From: Henckelia pumila
Lineage: Eukaryota; Streptophyta; Magnoliopsida; Lamiales; Gesneriaceae
Length of the DNA: 64,000 bases
Direction: 5' to 3'
NCBI RefSeq assembly: GCF_033568475.1
Contig: NC_133120.1
Coordinates: 88,368,151 to 88,432,150 of the forward strand
Made by a program: the position numbers and the translations under genes. The first letter of the stretch is position 1; every line of letters starts with the position of its first letter. Of this stretch, positions 21,605 through 34,700 are shown one piece after another. Below the pieces are notes generated by a model. It made no database searches. It saw only the letters and a program-made list of their open reading frames with translations, and was not told the origin of the DNA.

Positions 21605-23435
21605 TGATAACTACATTTTGTATGCATATTATTGTGATGTTTTTATATCGTTCTTGAATTACTTCGTATTATTTTGTACGCATTTTGTGTCATTTCATGC
21701 ATATTGTTCACATCATTCCCCTTGGTTTAATTTATAGGAAACTCGACATTTGCGATGACAAGACACTATTTCCTTGGAGATTGAAGATCGAGTTTAGGCG
21801 CATGATTTAGTGCAAGCTTCAGCAACAATTACGTGAATGACTGAGCAGAAGCTGGAAAAAAGGATTCAAAAACAGAAGCATGGACTTCAAGTTGCGTCAA
21901 AGAAGAACAAATGAAGATCATGCGCTGATGAAGAGATGGAGGGCGCAGCTGGAAGGCAAACGCGCAAGGGAGCATAGTGAACAGCGCAAGGTGTTGTTCA
22001 AACCAGTTGTGATCTGCGCTAAAGGAAGGCGCTATCGCGCATGATTGAAGATGGAGGGCGCAGCTGGAAGCGCAAACGCGCAAGGGAGCATAGTGAACAG
22101 CGCAAGGTGTTGTGCAAACCAATTGTGATCTGCGCTAAAGGAAGGCGCTATCGCGCATGATTAAAGATGAAGGGTGCGTGAGGGAGTGCTAAAGCGCAAG
22201 AGAAGATGGGAATAGCTGAAACTAGAGCTAACAAGGAGGAATGAAGCGCGATAGCGCGTGGAGTTGTGATGAAGAGAAGAGAGCAAGCGCGATAGCGCTG
22301 AAGAGGAAGCAATTGCTCAACGTCTGTGTATGAATTAATTCTTCGGGCAGAAACATGCTCGCTCGAGCGAGAGGTGGTGCTCGCTCGAGCGAGCGAGACG
22401 TGATCTCAAATTCTTCGGAGCAGAAGAGTTCTCGCTCGAGCGAGACCCTATGCTCGCTCGAGCGAGCCGCGGGACAAGAGTTTTATTTTTGGAAAATTCT
22501 TGCTCGGGAAGGATTTTATCTTTTTAATATTTGGGACCTATAAATATATTTTTTAGCATCAGAATAAGGGTTCCAGTTCCAGATTTTCAGAGACGGCAGC
22601 TACTACAACTTGGGAGAGAAGATTTCTCGTTTCTTCTTCTTTTCTTATTTTTATTTTCAATTCATGATCAAAAACTTTGTTTGAATTATGAAATTGATTC
22701 TTGAGTAGTTTTCCCTTTCGATCAAGGCCACGTGATTGGGCCAGACAATTTATGTATAAAACTCGTTTGTTTATTTGAGATTTTCAGACTTGATTGATTT
22801 TATTGATTATCGAATTTATATTTGTCTTACAAATTTCTTGGCCAGTTATTTGTTTACTTGTTAATCGATTCCAAGTCGACAGAGGAGGTTTCAAATTCGA
22901 TCACTTTGATTTTCAACATAGTGTAAAACTGACTAGAAATAGAATTCGGTTTCATTATGCGGTTTGGGTGTAAACTGAATTTTCACAGTTATTCATGCAA
23001 TCAAGTTTGATTAGAATTATGAAAGATTAGTTCATCAATATTTGAATAGGTTTGATTGTTCTAGAAATAGTCCTTCGAACGAATTAGGAAAATTTCCGTG
23101 AATTAAGATTAAGTCTGATGTCTTAGATCGACTGCTTGTTACATGAATTATCTGGTACCTACGTGAGTCCTTGATCGAATTTTTACCAAATTTGAGTTAA
23201 ATACAAATTTTCCAGCTCCGTTTTAGTTTATTTAATTTTATTTGCAATTTTATTTGTTAGTTAAAAATCTGAAATCATCCTTTTAATTAGTCTAGATTAG
23301 GTAGATATAAATATATTTTGATAATCATTTTTATACAGTCCCTGTGGATTCGACACTTGGACCTTTGCCCACTATATTATTACTTGACCTGGTACGCTTG
23401 CCAGTTGAATTTATTCACACCGATTAACGCGGTCA
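21605..23435 (+). repeat. Right (3') LTR of the Athila-like element
   Basis: 1831 bp from TGATAACTAC to CGCGGTCA. It contains a tandem duplication of about 120 bp (about 21,910-22,150, both units with GCGCTAAAGGAAGGCGC), the palindromic arrays (22,029-22,470) and the same TATA context as the left copy. The flank beyond 23435 is copia sequence. Confidence 0.87.
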
Positions 23436-25590
23436 ATAATCTTGGAGAAATCTTGACAGAGAGTTTCATTATTAGAACAAAAAATTATGTCATCAACATA
23501 AATTTGCACAATCAATAAATCATCTTTGACATTTTTGTTAAATAAAGTAATGTCAATCTTTCCTCTCGAAAAACCATTTGAAAGAAGGAAAGTTGATAAT
23601 TTTTCATACCAAGTTCGAGGAGCTTGTTTCAAACCATACAATGCTTTGTTTAGTCTATACACATGATCAGGCAATAATGCATCAACAAAGCCATCAGGTT
23701 GTTCAATGTAAACTTCCTCTTTCAATTCACCATTAAGAAATGCACTTTTAACATCCATTTGAAATAACTTAAAATTTCTAGACCAAGCAAAAGCAAGTAG
23801 CATGCGAATAGATTCTAGTCTAGCAACAGGCGCATAAGTTTCATCATAATCAATGCCTTCTTCTTGACTATATCCTTTCGCTACAAGCCTAGCTTTATTT
23901 CTAGTGATAGTACCATGCTCATCAAGTTTATTCCTAAAGACTCATTTAGTACCAATAATAGATCTATCATGCGGCCTAGGAACAAGATTTCAAACATCAT
24001 TACGCTTGAATTCATTTAATTCATCTTGCATAGCAATAATCCATGAATCATCTAATAAAGCATCATCAATGCTCTTAGGTTCAACATGCAAAACAAAAGC
24101 AAGATTATTGCAGATATTATTAAGTGAAGAGTGAGTGGTTACTCCCTTCGAAGGACTTCCAATGATAAGATCTATAGGATGATCTTTGTGAAGAGTCCAA
24201 TCCTTCGAAATTGGTGTTTTCTCAACAGAAACATCTATTTCATTTAAGCTTGAGGAGGTCATCTCTTCTTCAAGTAATTCTACATCATCGTTAGTATTAC
24301 GAGAAACTATAGACATAGATTCATCAAATACGACATGCATTGATTCTTCAACAAGTAAACTGAATTTATTAAATACTCTAAAAGCCTTACTCGTAGTAGA
24401 ATACCCAAGAAAAATAACTTTGTCGGATTTGGCATCAAATTTGCCAAGGTTGTCCTTACCATTATTATGAATGGCATTTTGATCCAAAAGCCCGAAAGTA
24501 TGAAATGTTAGGCTTTCTCCCTTTCCATAATTCATATGGAGTTTTCTTGAGAATTGACCTTATTGATACACGATTGATAATGTAACAGGCAGTGTTCATT
24601 GCTTCAGCCCAAAAATATTTTGGTAGAGAATGCTCACATATCATGGTCCTCGCAATCTCCACAAGTGTCCTATTTTTCCTCTCAACGACCCCGTTTCGTT
24701 GAGGAGTCCTAGGACAAGAAAAATTATGACCGATGCCTTTCTCTTCACAAAAATTTGTAAAACTCTCCTTTTGAAATTCAGTTCCGTGGTCACTATGGAT
24801 CTGTTTGATAGAAAGATTTTTCTCATTCTAAACACGTTTGACAAAAGTTTTAAAATAATCAAAGGCATCATTTTTGTGGGCTAAAAACAATGTCCATGTG
24901 TAACATGAGAAATCATCCACAATGAAAAATGCATAAAGCTTCCCTCCTAGGCTAGCGTTCCTCAAGGGACCACATAGATCTAGGTGAAGAAGTTCAAGGG
25001 GCATAGAAGTTGATACAAAATTTTTGCTTTTAAAAGATTCCCTTGTGTGTTTGCCAAGTTGACACGCATCACAAACAGAATCTAATTTTAAATTGATTTT
25101 TGGCATACCAACAACTAAGTCAAGTTTAAAAAGTTTTTCTATGGTACTAGGACCAAAATGACCTAGTCGTCTATGCCAAATAATGTTGTCATCAACATTC
25201 AAGGATACAAGGCTTTTGATATTTGATAAAGATAAATTATTTAAAGAAACCTTGTATACATTTTCACTTCTATATCCTTTGAAATTTATGGATTTATCGG
25301 ATGTGAGTGATATAGTGCAGTGTTGGGGAGTGAACTTGACTTCATAACCTCTATCGCACAATTGACTTATGCTTAGTAGATTATGCTTAAGTCCTTTCAC
25401 TAGGAGTACATCATCAATCAATCAGGATTTAGAAATATCTATTGAGCCGATTCCTTCGATAACTCCTTTGCTGTTGTCTCCAAAGGTGACAGATCCCTTC
25501 TCATTTGGTTTGATTAATTGGAGTAGCTCCTTGTTCCCCGTCATATGTCTAGAACATCCACTGTCTAGATATCATATGCTAGGAAAAACA
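23436..25590 (-). pseudogene. Copia protease-integrase-RT remains, A-prime
   Basis: Read on the minus strand: protease LDSGCSRHMTG near 25,545-25,580, preceded by a stop where Trp is usual; integrase region 25,421-24,500 (LGHFGPSTIEK, LDLCGP), broken by frameshifts; RT start (EFKRNDV) and core up to YVDDIIFCS at about 23,480-23,510. Several frame breaks differ from those in element A, so the two copies decayed independently. The region 25,591-25,903 shows no intact domain. Confidence 0.85.
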
Positions 25591-25903
25591 ATTTTCTTAT
25601 TTCCCTACAAGAATTTGATTTTGGTACCCTTTAGTTCTTTTGGGTCTACAGTGTTAGAAAAGAGAGATACTAAATAGACTTCTAAGAGTTCAGTCTCTCA
25701 TAGCAACATCATCGCCACTTTCTAAGAGTGCTCCCAGAGTAGGTAGGGCTATGGCCTCTTTAAAAACCTATTTTCTTGGACAGAGTAGCGTTCATTAGGA
25801 AGACCAGTCGCAAGTCAAGGCAGTTTAAGCCGGTCTATGATTAACTCTCTTAGATCATGATCTCATAATGCCAACTGATGAGTTGTTAAGTACTCTTAGG
25901 CCT

Positions 25904-26554
25904 TCATTTCATATAGCTCTTTTGATCATATTGAAATCTTAAAGATCTATATTTATGTCTAGCATGACCTATTTTACAACAATAAGAGCATGTAGGGGGT
26001 GATCTCATTTTTGTTTTAGAAATGAGGCTAGTAAAGTCTATTGGTTTCTTACCGTACCCTATTCCACCCTTATCAAAACCACATTTCTGCATGCTAAGTA
26101 GATTATTCAATTTATTACTACTAACATTGAACTTATCAAAAGATTTTTCTAAGTGAGCTATGTCATCCTTTAATCTTAGGTTTTCATGCTCCTTAGTTTC
26201 TAATTCAAGTTTGAGGTTTCTGTTTTCCTTTCTAAGTGATTTAGCCATATCAAACATATGTTTATATGCATGCAATAATTCATCATAGGAAGATACCTTG
26301 TCATCGTCATCAGAGACGATGTCATCACTCCTAGCCATGGGGCAGATGTTGTCTTCCTCCTCGTCATCATCGCTATCGCTCCAAGTGGCTTTGAGTGCTT
26401 TCTTCTTTCCCTTGTCAACTTTCTTCTTGAGAGGACACTCATTTGCATAGTGGCCTTGTTGTTGACAGTTGTAGCATGTTACTTCTTTTTCCGTCTTCTT
26501 TTTAAAGTTGTTTCCTCGCATAAATCTTTTGAATTTTCTTGCGAAGAGTGCCAT
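25904..26554 (-). pseudogene. Copia gag C-terminal part, A-prime
   Basis: The fragment begins in-frame at the break (about 26,554). It has a basic segment (KFKRFMRGNNFKKK), a canonical CCHC knuckle CYNCQQQGHYANEC, an acidic patch (SDSDDDEEED), a coiled-coil stretch with KELETKEHEN-like heptads, and a second, degenerate knuckle CSYCCKIGHARHKY. Two knuckles separated by a coil occur in Sirevirus gag proteins. The N-terminal two-thirds are missing. Confidence 0.82.
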
Positions 26555-28195
26555 TGAAACGACCCTAACCTCTAAACTAATTAAATAATAAAGAAAATAC
26601 GGATTTATAAAAAAAAAATTACCATGACCCGTTTGAAAATACAACAACCAACCTGTCACATGCAGAAGTTCGACCAAAAGAAATAGACACCAGATAAAAG
26701 TCCAACATGATAATCATAAACTTCAAAAAGGAAAGGCAACCCCACACGGTTTCAGTAAAGTGTTGACAATATTTAAGGCAAACATTTGAGCACAGGGAAA
26801 CTCATCCTGGCTACAACATAAAAATACTCCTCATAACAATTCATTATTACATGCATAAACTAAGCGGAAGCAAATAAAGTAGCAACGGTCAAGGGCCTTG
26901 CACCACCGGCGACCTCAATCCCTAGGTACTCCTTCTCACCTGACAATCAAATAAGCATAGTGAGTCTAATGACTCAACAAGTATAAACAGTGTAATAACA
27001 AGGGTTTGAAAATACCTGCAGTAATACTCAAAGTACTGTACATAATATACTTTGCAACTTAAACTAAAAATATGCATGATACAAGATAATGAGACAACCT
27101 GTAAATAATGAACTCATGCCAACTCACGCTATGAGACTTTTGATCTTTTCAAACTTAACATGAAACTGAACTTGAAACTGAAACACGATACTTTCATAAA
27201 CTTTCCTTAAACTTTACTTTCTTTTCTGAGAACTTAGTTCATTAATTGTGACACTTTCTTTAATATTTTGATCGATCATGGCTGCAGTGCACTATGCCGG
27301 CAAGGAAGTCAAGATTTCTCTCAACCCCTCATTGCCCCTCTGTGGTAAGGAAACGGAGATTTCTCCCAGCCCCTCCTTACACGTCTGATTGGTAAGAAAA
27401 CCAAGATTTCTCCCGGCCCCTCCTTACACGTCTGATTGGTAAGGAAACTAAAATTTCTCTCGGCCCCTCCTTACACGTCTGGGTGGTAGGAAAACCAAGA
27501 TTTCTCCCGGCCACTCCCTACACGTCTAAGTCACAAATCAATTCACTTTATTTTAATACTTTTCTTTCTTGACTTGGAACTTTAACTTTTCTTGAGATGC
27601 AAAAGAAATACTTTACTTGCTTTAACTTTACTCAACTCGAAGACGAGAACTCACGCACACAAATATGAAACTTTAGGAAATGAAACCCAACTCAAAAATA
27701 TGGATGTTATGTGGGTAAGTGGCTGCCCTTAGGTGAACTACCCAAACTTTAAGTCCTATTCTTACAAACAAGGCATAACCCGAGCAATCAAACCGAAAAG
27801 CCCATAACTCAATCTTACCTTACCAGAATTCGACCCCGCTCGAACCGACACTCTCCATACACTACAAACAACCCTTAGAACCATATTGTATCCTCATTTG
27901 ACAGCCTATGCAACCTGAACACAAACCCAATCCGGACAGCCCACTTTTGCTCACAAAATTCAGCACCGACACCTAAACTTCAAAAATCCATAACTTGTTG
28001 AAATCTTACCCGAAACGAGCCCATTTTATACCAACGCGACCACAACATCAAGTACTTGACCTAGGACCAGTCCAAGGCACGACCAGACCAGGGTTACTAC
28101 CTCCCCTCCCCCGGAACAGTAACCCCCTGCTCAATGAATACAACACCCAACTTACTTCTAACTAAATGTTTCAACCCCATAATCCTTTTTCCTTA
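26555..28195 (-). repeat. Truncated gypsy-type LTR
   Basis: Starts TGAAACGACCCTAACC at 26555, the same terminal sequence as the Tekay LTRs (their 3' end on the minus strand), but the interior differs, so it is another family. No GGGTGTTACA end is found before pararetrovirus sequence begins near 28.2 kb, so it is truncated there. It contains a 47-bp tandem repeat. No coding function is seen in its 1.6 kb. The right boundary is approximate. Confidence 0.65.
27299..27527. repeat. 47-bp tandem repeat, about five copies
   Basis: Units begin GGTAAGGAAAC and contain ATTTCTC(C/T)C and CCTTACACGTCTG; the first unit is the most diverged. Located inside the LTR fragment. Such LTR minisatellites usually arise by replication slippage. 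Confidence 0.85.
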
Positions 28196-28199
28196 ACTC

Positions 28200-28802
28200 T
28201 ACTCCTATTTTTGTGAGTAATTCGGATAATTTTATCATGCGTATCATTGCATTTATAGATTCTTTTACAAGAACCGAATCTTTACTCATAGAGTAATTTA
28301 TGTATCTGAATATAAATCTCATCTCATCAATTTATATTCCCCATGCTTTCTGAGGCATGTTCGGATGACTTTATAGTCATAAAATAATTCATGTTTCTGA
28401 ATATAAATCTCTTTTCATCAATTTATATTTCTCATGCTTTCTAAGGCATGTTCGGATGACTCAAGGTCATTTTCTGGATCTCTTAGGATCTCTTTTATTA
28501 TTCTGTTACTACGGATAGTATAATTTGGATGAAGTTCTCTAATTAATGCGTCGGGTGATGAATTATCCGTTCCTTTGACATGCTGGATCTCGAACTGATA
28601 ATGGTTTAGTTCCAATTGCCATCTAATTAATCTTGCTGCATTTCTCCCTGCATTTCTTGATATTTTTCTTGTCTTAAAATATGTTAAATTCATGTTATCT
28701 ATTCTTACTAAAAACGGTTTGGAAATAAAATAAATTTCATAAGTTCTAATTGTAAAGATTAAAACTAATAATTCTTTTTCATTTGAATGATAATTCAGTT
28801 GT
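28200..28802 (-). pseudogene. EPRV1 RNase H (C-terminal part)
   Basis: Minus-strand remnant of an endogenous caulimovirid. The frame 28802-28418 shows the RNase H portion (a KELL motif, then HVKGTDN.SPDAL), the expected end of a caulimovirid polymerase. It is separated from its N-terminal part by copia B; the two halves meet exactly at the target duplication GTTGT. Below 28418 the sequence is non-coding and contains a 91-bp tandem duplication. Left boundary uncertain (about 28.2 kb). Confidence 0.8.
28295..28462. repeat. 91-bp tandem duplication next to EPRV1
   Basis: Two diverged units, both with TCTGAATATAAATCTC, CATCAATTTATATT and GGCATGTTCGGATGACT (TCTGAA at about 28305 and 28396). The second unit overlaps the end of the RNase H frame, so it duplicates the viral 3' end. 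Confidence 0.75.
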
Positions 28803-30127
28803 TGTTGAATCCGACATTTTGGTGATAACAAACAACAACTCATTGTATAGGAATGTGTTGTCAATCTTTTGTATTTCAGGAATCTACTACAACTCCTACC
28901 GCAACCGTCTAAACCCTTCAAGTTATCTACCGGAAGCTTGTCAACCGCCTTTGTCTCTCGACCGGTTGCAGTCACAAGCCTATCGACTGGTTATTCAAAC
29001 CAGCAGAGGATAAATCTATCTACCGGTAGAATGCCAACTGCTTATCAAGATATCTCAAGACAAATACTTGAGACAAGACGTTCATTGCAAGATCTTTTAT
29101 CAAAAGCAGAACAGGTGTATCAAAAGATCTGTTGACTCTTGCATCGAGAGATAAACCGGCGTATCAGAAGATCTGTTGACTCTTGCATCGAGACAACAGG
29201 TTGCACTAAAATGGCAAAAACGCAGAATGGCTACAGATAAAGCATTCGACCGTTTATACCAGTTTTGGACCCTGGAAGTTGTCTGCATTTAAAGAAGTGT
29301 ACGATCTTCATGCAGAATCATCAATGCATTTATGAAGCATTAAATGTGCATTCAATGCAGCATCAGAACGTTCAAAAATAAAGACGTTGATGATTGACCT
29401 ATATAAAGGGAAGATTGCTCAAGAAGTGACAAAAAAGAAGACAAGCAACACGAAAAATCTCAATCAACTCAATCACTTGAATACTATCAGAAGTCCTCAT
29501 CTGATATACTGAAGCAATACTTGAGCACACTTACAAGATCATTCACTTGCTGCTCAAATAAACCCTCGCCTACAGTTTACATATCTGATCTTCAAGGATC
29601 ATCCTAGAGTTTCCAAGCCTCTCGACCGCTCTGCAGTTTGAGAAGCTCAACCGGACTGTATTCATTATTGAAGAGACTTGAAGCTACTCTGAAAGCTTCC
29701 ACCAGTCTGATAAGAACTGAGAATCTTATCTGTGTAAATCTAGGAGTTTCGGATTAGGCATTGGATAAGTCCTAAGTCTGAAGTGGGTGTATTCCAAGAC
29801 GTTGTAATAACCAAAGTCTTCTAGTGAATTCCTTCCTAAGTGGAAGAAGGGGAGACGTAGAAGGATTAAGCCTTCGAACTTCCATAAATCGTGTCTTAGT
29901 CTTTACTGCATATTTATCTTATATACTGCTCATACATCGTGTTATAACTTGCCTTTGCATCACTAAAACCTCTGAACTATTTCCGCACTATTTAAGTTGT
30001 TCAAACCGTTTTAGAAGTTGAGAAAACAGATTAAGTGAACTAAACTTCACTTGATCATTTTGAAAAGAAAGAAAATAAGTTTCAGAGTGTATTCACTCCC
30101 CCTCTACCCTCTGAACCGATCCCAACA
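28803..30127 (+). repeat. 5' LTR of element B
   Basis: TGTTGAATCC to CCCAACA. TATA box CTATATAAAGG at about 29399-29409. An internal tandem duplication of about 40 bp (GTATCA(A/G)AAGATCTGTTGACTC repeated) lies near 29,117-29,190. Small ORFs here are present in both LTRs and are not considered genes. Confidence 0.93.
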
Positions 30128-30129
30128 AG

Positions 30130-30141
30130 TGGTATCAGAGC
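30130..30141 (+). other. Primer binding site (initiator Met tRNA), element B
   Basis: TGGTATCAGAGC begins three bases after the LTR end at 30127; it is complementary to the initiator tRNA-Met 3' end. Confidence 0.9.
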
Positions 30142-30180
30142 GGGTTCCTTTCTCAACTGCTGATCTAAAGTTTTAAAATC

Positions 30181-31740
30181 ATGACTTCTTTCAACAAAAT
30201 TCCTATGTTTTCTAAAGAAGATTATGATGACTGGAAAATTCGCATGCAGGCACATCTTGCAGCACAGGACGATGACATGCTATATGTCATAACAGACGGT
30301 CCTATCAAAATCATGAAGGTCAACCCAGCTCTAACCGATGGTGCAGGACAAATGATTGAGAAACCAAGAGCTGAGTGGACTACTGAGGACAAAAAGAAGG
30401 CCAATCTTGACAATGTAGCCCGGGACATCCTATACAAAACACTTGACAAGAAAATGTTCAGCAAAATCAAGTCATGCTCCACAGCAAAGGAGATTTGGGA
30501 GAAGCTCACTCAGCTGTGTGAAGGAAATGACCAGACCAAGGAAAACAAGCTCACCATGGCCATTCAAAAATATGACAATGCCAAAATGAAGCCAGGGGAA
30601 ACCATGGCTGAATTTGATGAACGGTTCAGTAGTATCATTTGTGATCTTATTGCTTTAGGAAAAACTTATACTAACCATGAAATTGCTGTGAAGGTTATGA
30701 GAGCTTTGCCCAAAGAATGGGAGATCAAGATAGTAGCCATGAGGGAGTCAAAAGACTTAAGCAAGGTTGAACTGCATGATCTCTTTGCAGATCTCAAAGC
30801 CTACGAGTTCGAGCTCAACATGAGGACAGAAGATGAACCATCTACCTCTCAACCAACCAAGGCCTTAACCTCAACGGTGATACGTCCACCGGTCGAGGAA
30901 GCTCCAAAGAGATCAGCTGAGCAAATCAGCAACGAAGCCATGACACTCTTTGTCAAGAAATTTGGTAGATTTATGCGTAAAAACAATTCTAAATTTAAAA
31001 ATTATCATAAATCGGACCATACAGACGATGGTCCTACTTGTTTTAACTGTGGCAAGCCAGGTCACTTCATTGCAGATTGCACCAAGCCTAAGAGCAATGA
31101 TCAGAAGCAAGTCTTTGAAAGAAGAAGGGGCAAGGAGGACAAGAGGACGTTTAGAAAAGGAAGAGACCAAAGGGTTCTAGTAGCAGACGAAAGCAAAAAC
31201 AAGTGGGCTGAGTCTGACTCTGACAACCCCAATACCGAAAGCTCTTCAGATGACAGCGATGATGAAAAGGTGGAATGCCTTATGGCTGACATCGAAGAAG
31301 AAGCTGAGGAGGTATTTGACTTTGGTTCACCTGAATTTACTCACAGTGATCTAGTTACTGCTTTACACGAAATGGCTAATGAATACAAAGCATTATCCAA
31401 GGAATTCGTGGAGGTAAAGGCAGAAAGAGCTGACCTAAAATATAAGTCAAGCGAATCAAGCTGCATGCAGCGAAAAGAGCTTGATGGTCTTAAGGTCAAG
31501 CTAAGTCTGCTGGCTACTGAGAATGACACCTTGAAAAGAGTGTTCCAAGCAACCTTGACTGAGAACAAAAAACTACTTGAAACAATTAAGACTTGGAATA
31601 AATCTTCTGTAACCATTGACAAGATTCAAGAAATCCAAAGACCGGCACATGACAAAACCGGTCTAGGGTTTGGAACAAATGAACAGTCTATGGAATATTG
31701 TATTCAGTCAAGCCTGACAAAGGAAATCTTAACAAAATAA
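30181..31740 (+). pseudogene. Copia gag, element B
   Basis: 519-codon frame starting 40 nt after the primer site. UBN2/retrotransposon gag-like N-terminal domain (residues about 15-220, with DYDDWKIRMQAHL and EIWEKLTQLCEG). Then a basic patch, CCHC knuckle CFNCGKPGHFIADC near residue 285, an acidic segment (ESSSDDSDDEK) and a coiled coil (about 390-480). The natural frame slips near 31,700: downstream gag/pol continues in another phase from 31698, so the ORF ends early at 31740. The capsid domain itself is intact. Confidence 0.88.
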
Positions 31741-34700
31741 GATTTGTCAGGTCCAGCATGATATATGAACATGATGAGTGCAGCCTTGACAAAAATCAGA
31801 AAGTATCTAACGAACGAAGCTCTAAGCATAGAGGGCTGGGATATGTGGATCCCCAGATCTCTAATCAAAGAGGAACTTGGATTAAACCAAAACCTAATGA
31901 AAGAAGAAAGGGAAACCAATCTAATTTCAAAAGGCCATGGAATGAGTCTAACTACTCTAAGAGAAGATGGTCAAAGGAGAAGCCTTACCAGTACTTTAAT
32001 TGCAGGCCAGTTCAAAAGAGGTACAGGCTAACTGATAAAGATCAAAAAGGCAAGCAGCACACAGCAACCTCACAAGCACACACATTTACTGCTTATCGAC
32101 CGCACAGATTTCTGGACACACACACGGGCAAACCTGTAAGGGTGTTCCAGGTGTGGGTCCTGAAAGGGCTAATCCGACCTGGACCCTACTAGAAATGGGT
32201 ACCAAAAGTTCTTCACTTTTTGCAGGTACTAAAAGTCCAAACGGGCGAGAAGACCACTTCTATCAAGGACACTACCTGGTACTTAGATAGTGGTTGCTCA
32301 CGGCACATGACAGGGAATCCAGAACTTCTAACAGAAGTTGTGCTGTGCAAAGGACCAAAGATCAGCTTTGGAGACAACTCCAAAGGTAAAACCGTGGGTA
32401 AGGGTAAGATTATCCATGGTAACATCATTATTAAAGATGTGTTGCTTGTTGACAAACTGTGCTATAATTTGATAAGTATTAGTCAACTATGTGACAATGA
32501 TCATTCGGTCGAGTTTCACAAACACACTTGCATCATCAAAAATGACAAAGGTGAGACTCTTATGACCGGTGTAAGAGACCTAAACACCTACAAGGTAAAC
32601 TGGTCTTGCTCACATATTTCTTCACCTACTTGTCTTACTGCTCATCATGATAAACATTGGTTGTGGCATAAGCGGTTAAATCATCTAAATTTTAAGTCCA
32701 TCTCTAACTTGAGGAAGCATGATTTGGTTTTTGGTCTGCCTGAAGGAGATTTTATAAAAGACAAAGTTTGTCCTGCTTGTCAACTAGGAAAGCAGGTGAG
32801 AGCAACCTTTAAAAATAAAGGGTGTATGTCTTCTTCCAAATGCTTAGATTTACTTCACATGGACCTATTTGGTCCATACCAGTAAGAAGCATAGGGGGAA
32901 TGAGATATGCTCTTGTTGTTATAGATGACTTTTCTCGATTTACTTGGGTCATCTTTCTCTCTTCAAAAGATCAAACTGCACCTCACCTGATTAAGCTTTT
33001 TAAACGCTTGCAAAATGAACAATCTACTGTGATAGATAGAATCAGGAGTGATAGAGGGACTGAATTTTTAAACACCACTCTTATGACTTATCTAGATGAT
33101 CAGGGAATCAAGCATGAGTTGTCAGCTGCTAGATCCCCACAGCAAAATGGGGTGGCTGAAAGAAGGAACCGTACTTTAAAAGAAGCAGCCAGAACTATGA
33201 TTGCTGATTCAAATGTTTCTCAAAGGCTTTGGGCAGAAGCAGTTAACACAGCTTGCTATACTCAAAACAGATCTATGATTAATAAACGATTTAACAAAAC
33301 TCCATATGAGATCTGGAATGGCACAAAACCTGATATTTCATACTTCAAAATTTTTGGGTGCAAATGCTTTATCCACAACAATGGCAAAAATCATTTGACA
33401 GCCTTCGATGCCAAAGCAGACGAAGGAACTTTTATTGGTTACTCAGCCGTTAGCAGAGCTTATCGAGTGTTCAATCAAAGATCACTAACGGTCGAGGAAA
33501 CCATTCATGTTGTTTTTGATGAATCTACTCTTTGTACAGAACAAACTCAAGGGAGCATAAATGATCTGAGTCATAGACTGGAAAACACAAATCTACAGGA
33601 AGAGAGTGACAGTGATCCATATCCTCCAAAGAAGGATGATCCAGCTCCCTCTACCGTGTGTGATCAAACAAGGCCAGAAGAGGATCCACCGGTTGATAAC
33701 GATCCTCCTGCCAATGATGATCCAGTAAACGAGGACGTTCGTCAACCAATTGATGACAACCCTTTAGGGAATTATTTTAGGTGGAACAAAGATCATCCAC
33801 CTGGGTTGGTCATAGGTGACCCTTCTGCTCCTCGAAAAACACGTGGTCAAATGATTAATGAATTCTTGCATGCAGCTTTCATATCTCAGGTAGAGCCCAA
33901 GAAGATAGATGAAGCTCTATCAGATGTCAGCTGGATTGAAGCTATGCAAGAAGAGTTGAATCAATTCACCCGCAACAATGTTTGGCATCTAGTTCCTCGA
34001 CCGGAAAATCAAAATGTGATTGGAACTAGATGGGTGTTTCGTAACAAGCTCGATGAACATGGCACTGTTGTGCGTAACAAAGCTCGGCTTGTTGCACAAG
34101 GATTCAGACAAGAAGAAGGCATAGACTTTGAGGAATCCTTCGCGCCAGTTGCAAGACTAGAAGCAATCCGCATCTTTCTTGTCTATGCAGCTTTCAAGGA
34201 CTTTAAAGTTTATCAAATGGATGTCAAGTCTGCATTCCTCAATGGTCTACTTCAAGAAGAGGTGTACGTTGAACAACCACCAGGTTTTGTCAATCCTACT
34301 CATCCTCAATATATCTATAAACTTGACAAAGCCCTCTATGGATTAAAACAAGCACCGCGTGCATGGTATGATACATTACTAAAATTTTTACTGGAACATG
34401 ATTTCCAAATTGGAACGGTCGATAAGACCTTGTTTAAATTTGTAAAAGGTGATCATGTGTTACTAGTACAAATTTATGTTGATGACATTATATTTGGGTC
34501 AACTAACCCCAAGTTGTGCTCAAAGTTCTCTAAGATGATGCAGGAGAAATTTTAAATGAGCATGATGGGCGAGCTAAATTTCTTTCTTGGATTGCAAGTG
34601 AAGCAACTTAAAACTGGAATATTTATCAATCAATCCAAGTATGCCAAGGAATTGGTAAAGAAGTTTGGAATGGAACAGTGCTCAACTGTATCTACCCCCA

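Larger units (their letters stand above)
6314..23435 (+). mobile_element. Athila-like gypsy element, gag-protease only, interrupted by a Tekay element
   Basis: Plus-strand gypsy element: truncated left LTR (6314-7617), primer site of the TGGCGCCGTT type, one gag-protease frame (7754-9706), a non-coding 3' region (20203-21604) and an intact right LTR (21605-23435). The inserted chromovirus 9710-20202 must be subtracted, leaving about 6.6 kb. RT, RNase H and integrase are absent: only about 160 bp separate the gag-pro stop from the conserved post-coding hairpin. This resembles non-autonomous GAG-bearing elements related to Athila. The right flank starts ATAAT (23436-23440); the matching left target duplication is lost. 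Confidence 0.85.
23436..26554 (-). mobile_element. Copia element A-prime, partial (RT to gag)
   Basis: A second copia copy on the minus strand, closely related to element A (roughly 5% different in a 330-bp stretch compared by eye). It runs from the RT (truncated by the gypsy LTR at 23436) through integrase and protease to the C-terminal part of gag, where it is cut at 26554 by a gypsy-type LTR. Its first 2.1 kb (23436-25499) duplicate 4184-6313. Gag N-terminus, LTRs and primer site are not present. Confidence 0.88.

Noticed and set aside
23436..26554. Copies A and A-prime as the two halves of one copia split by the gypsy insertion
   Set aside because: They overlap by 2.1 kb with independent lesions, which a simple insertion cannot produce.
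30128..30145. TGGTATCAGAGC sequences (also 17367-17378 and 60004-60016) as tRNA genes
   Set aside because: Only the complement of the tRNA-Met 3' end is present next to LTRs or a viral leader; no cloverleaf. They are primer sites.
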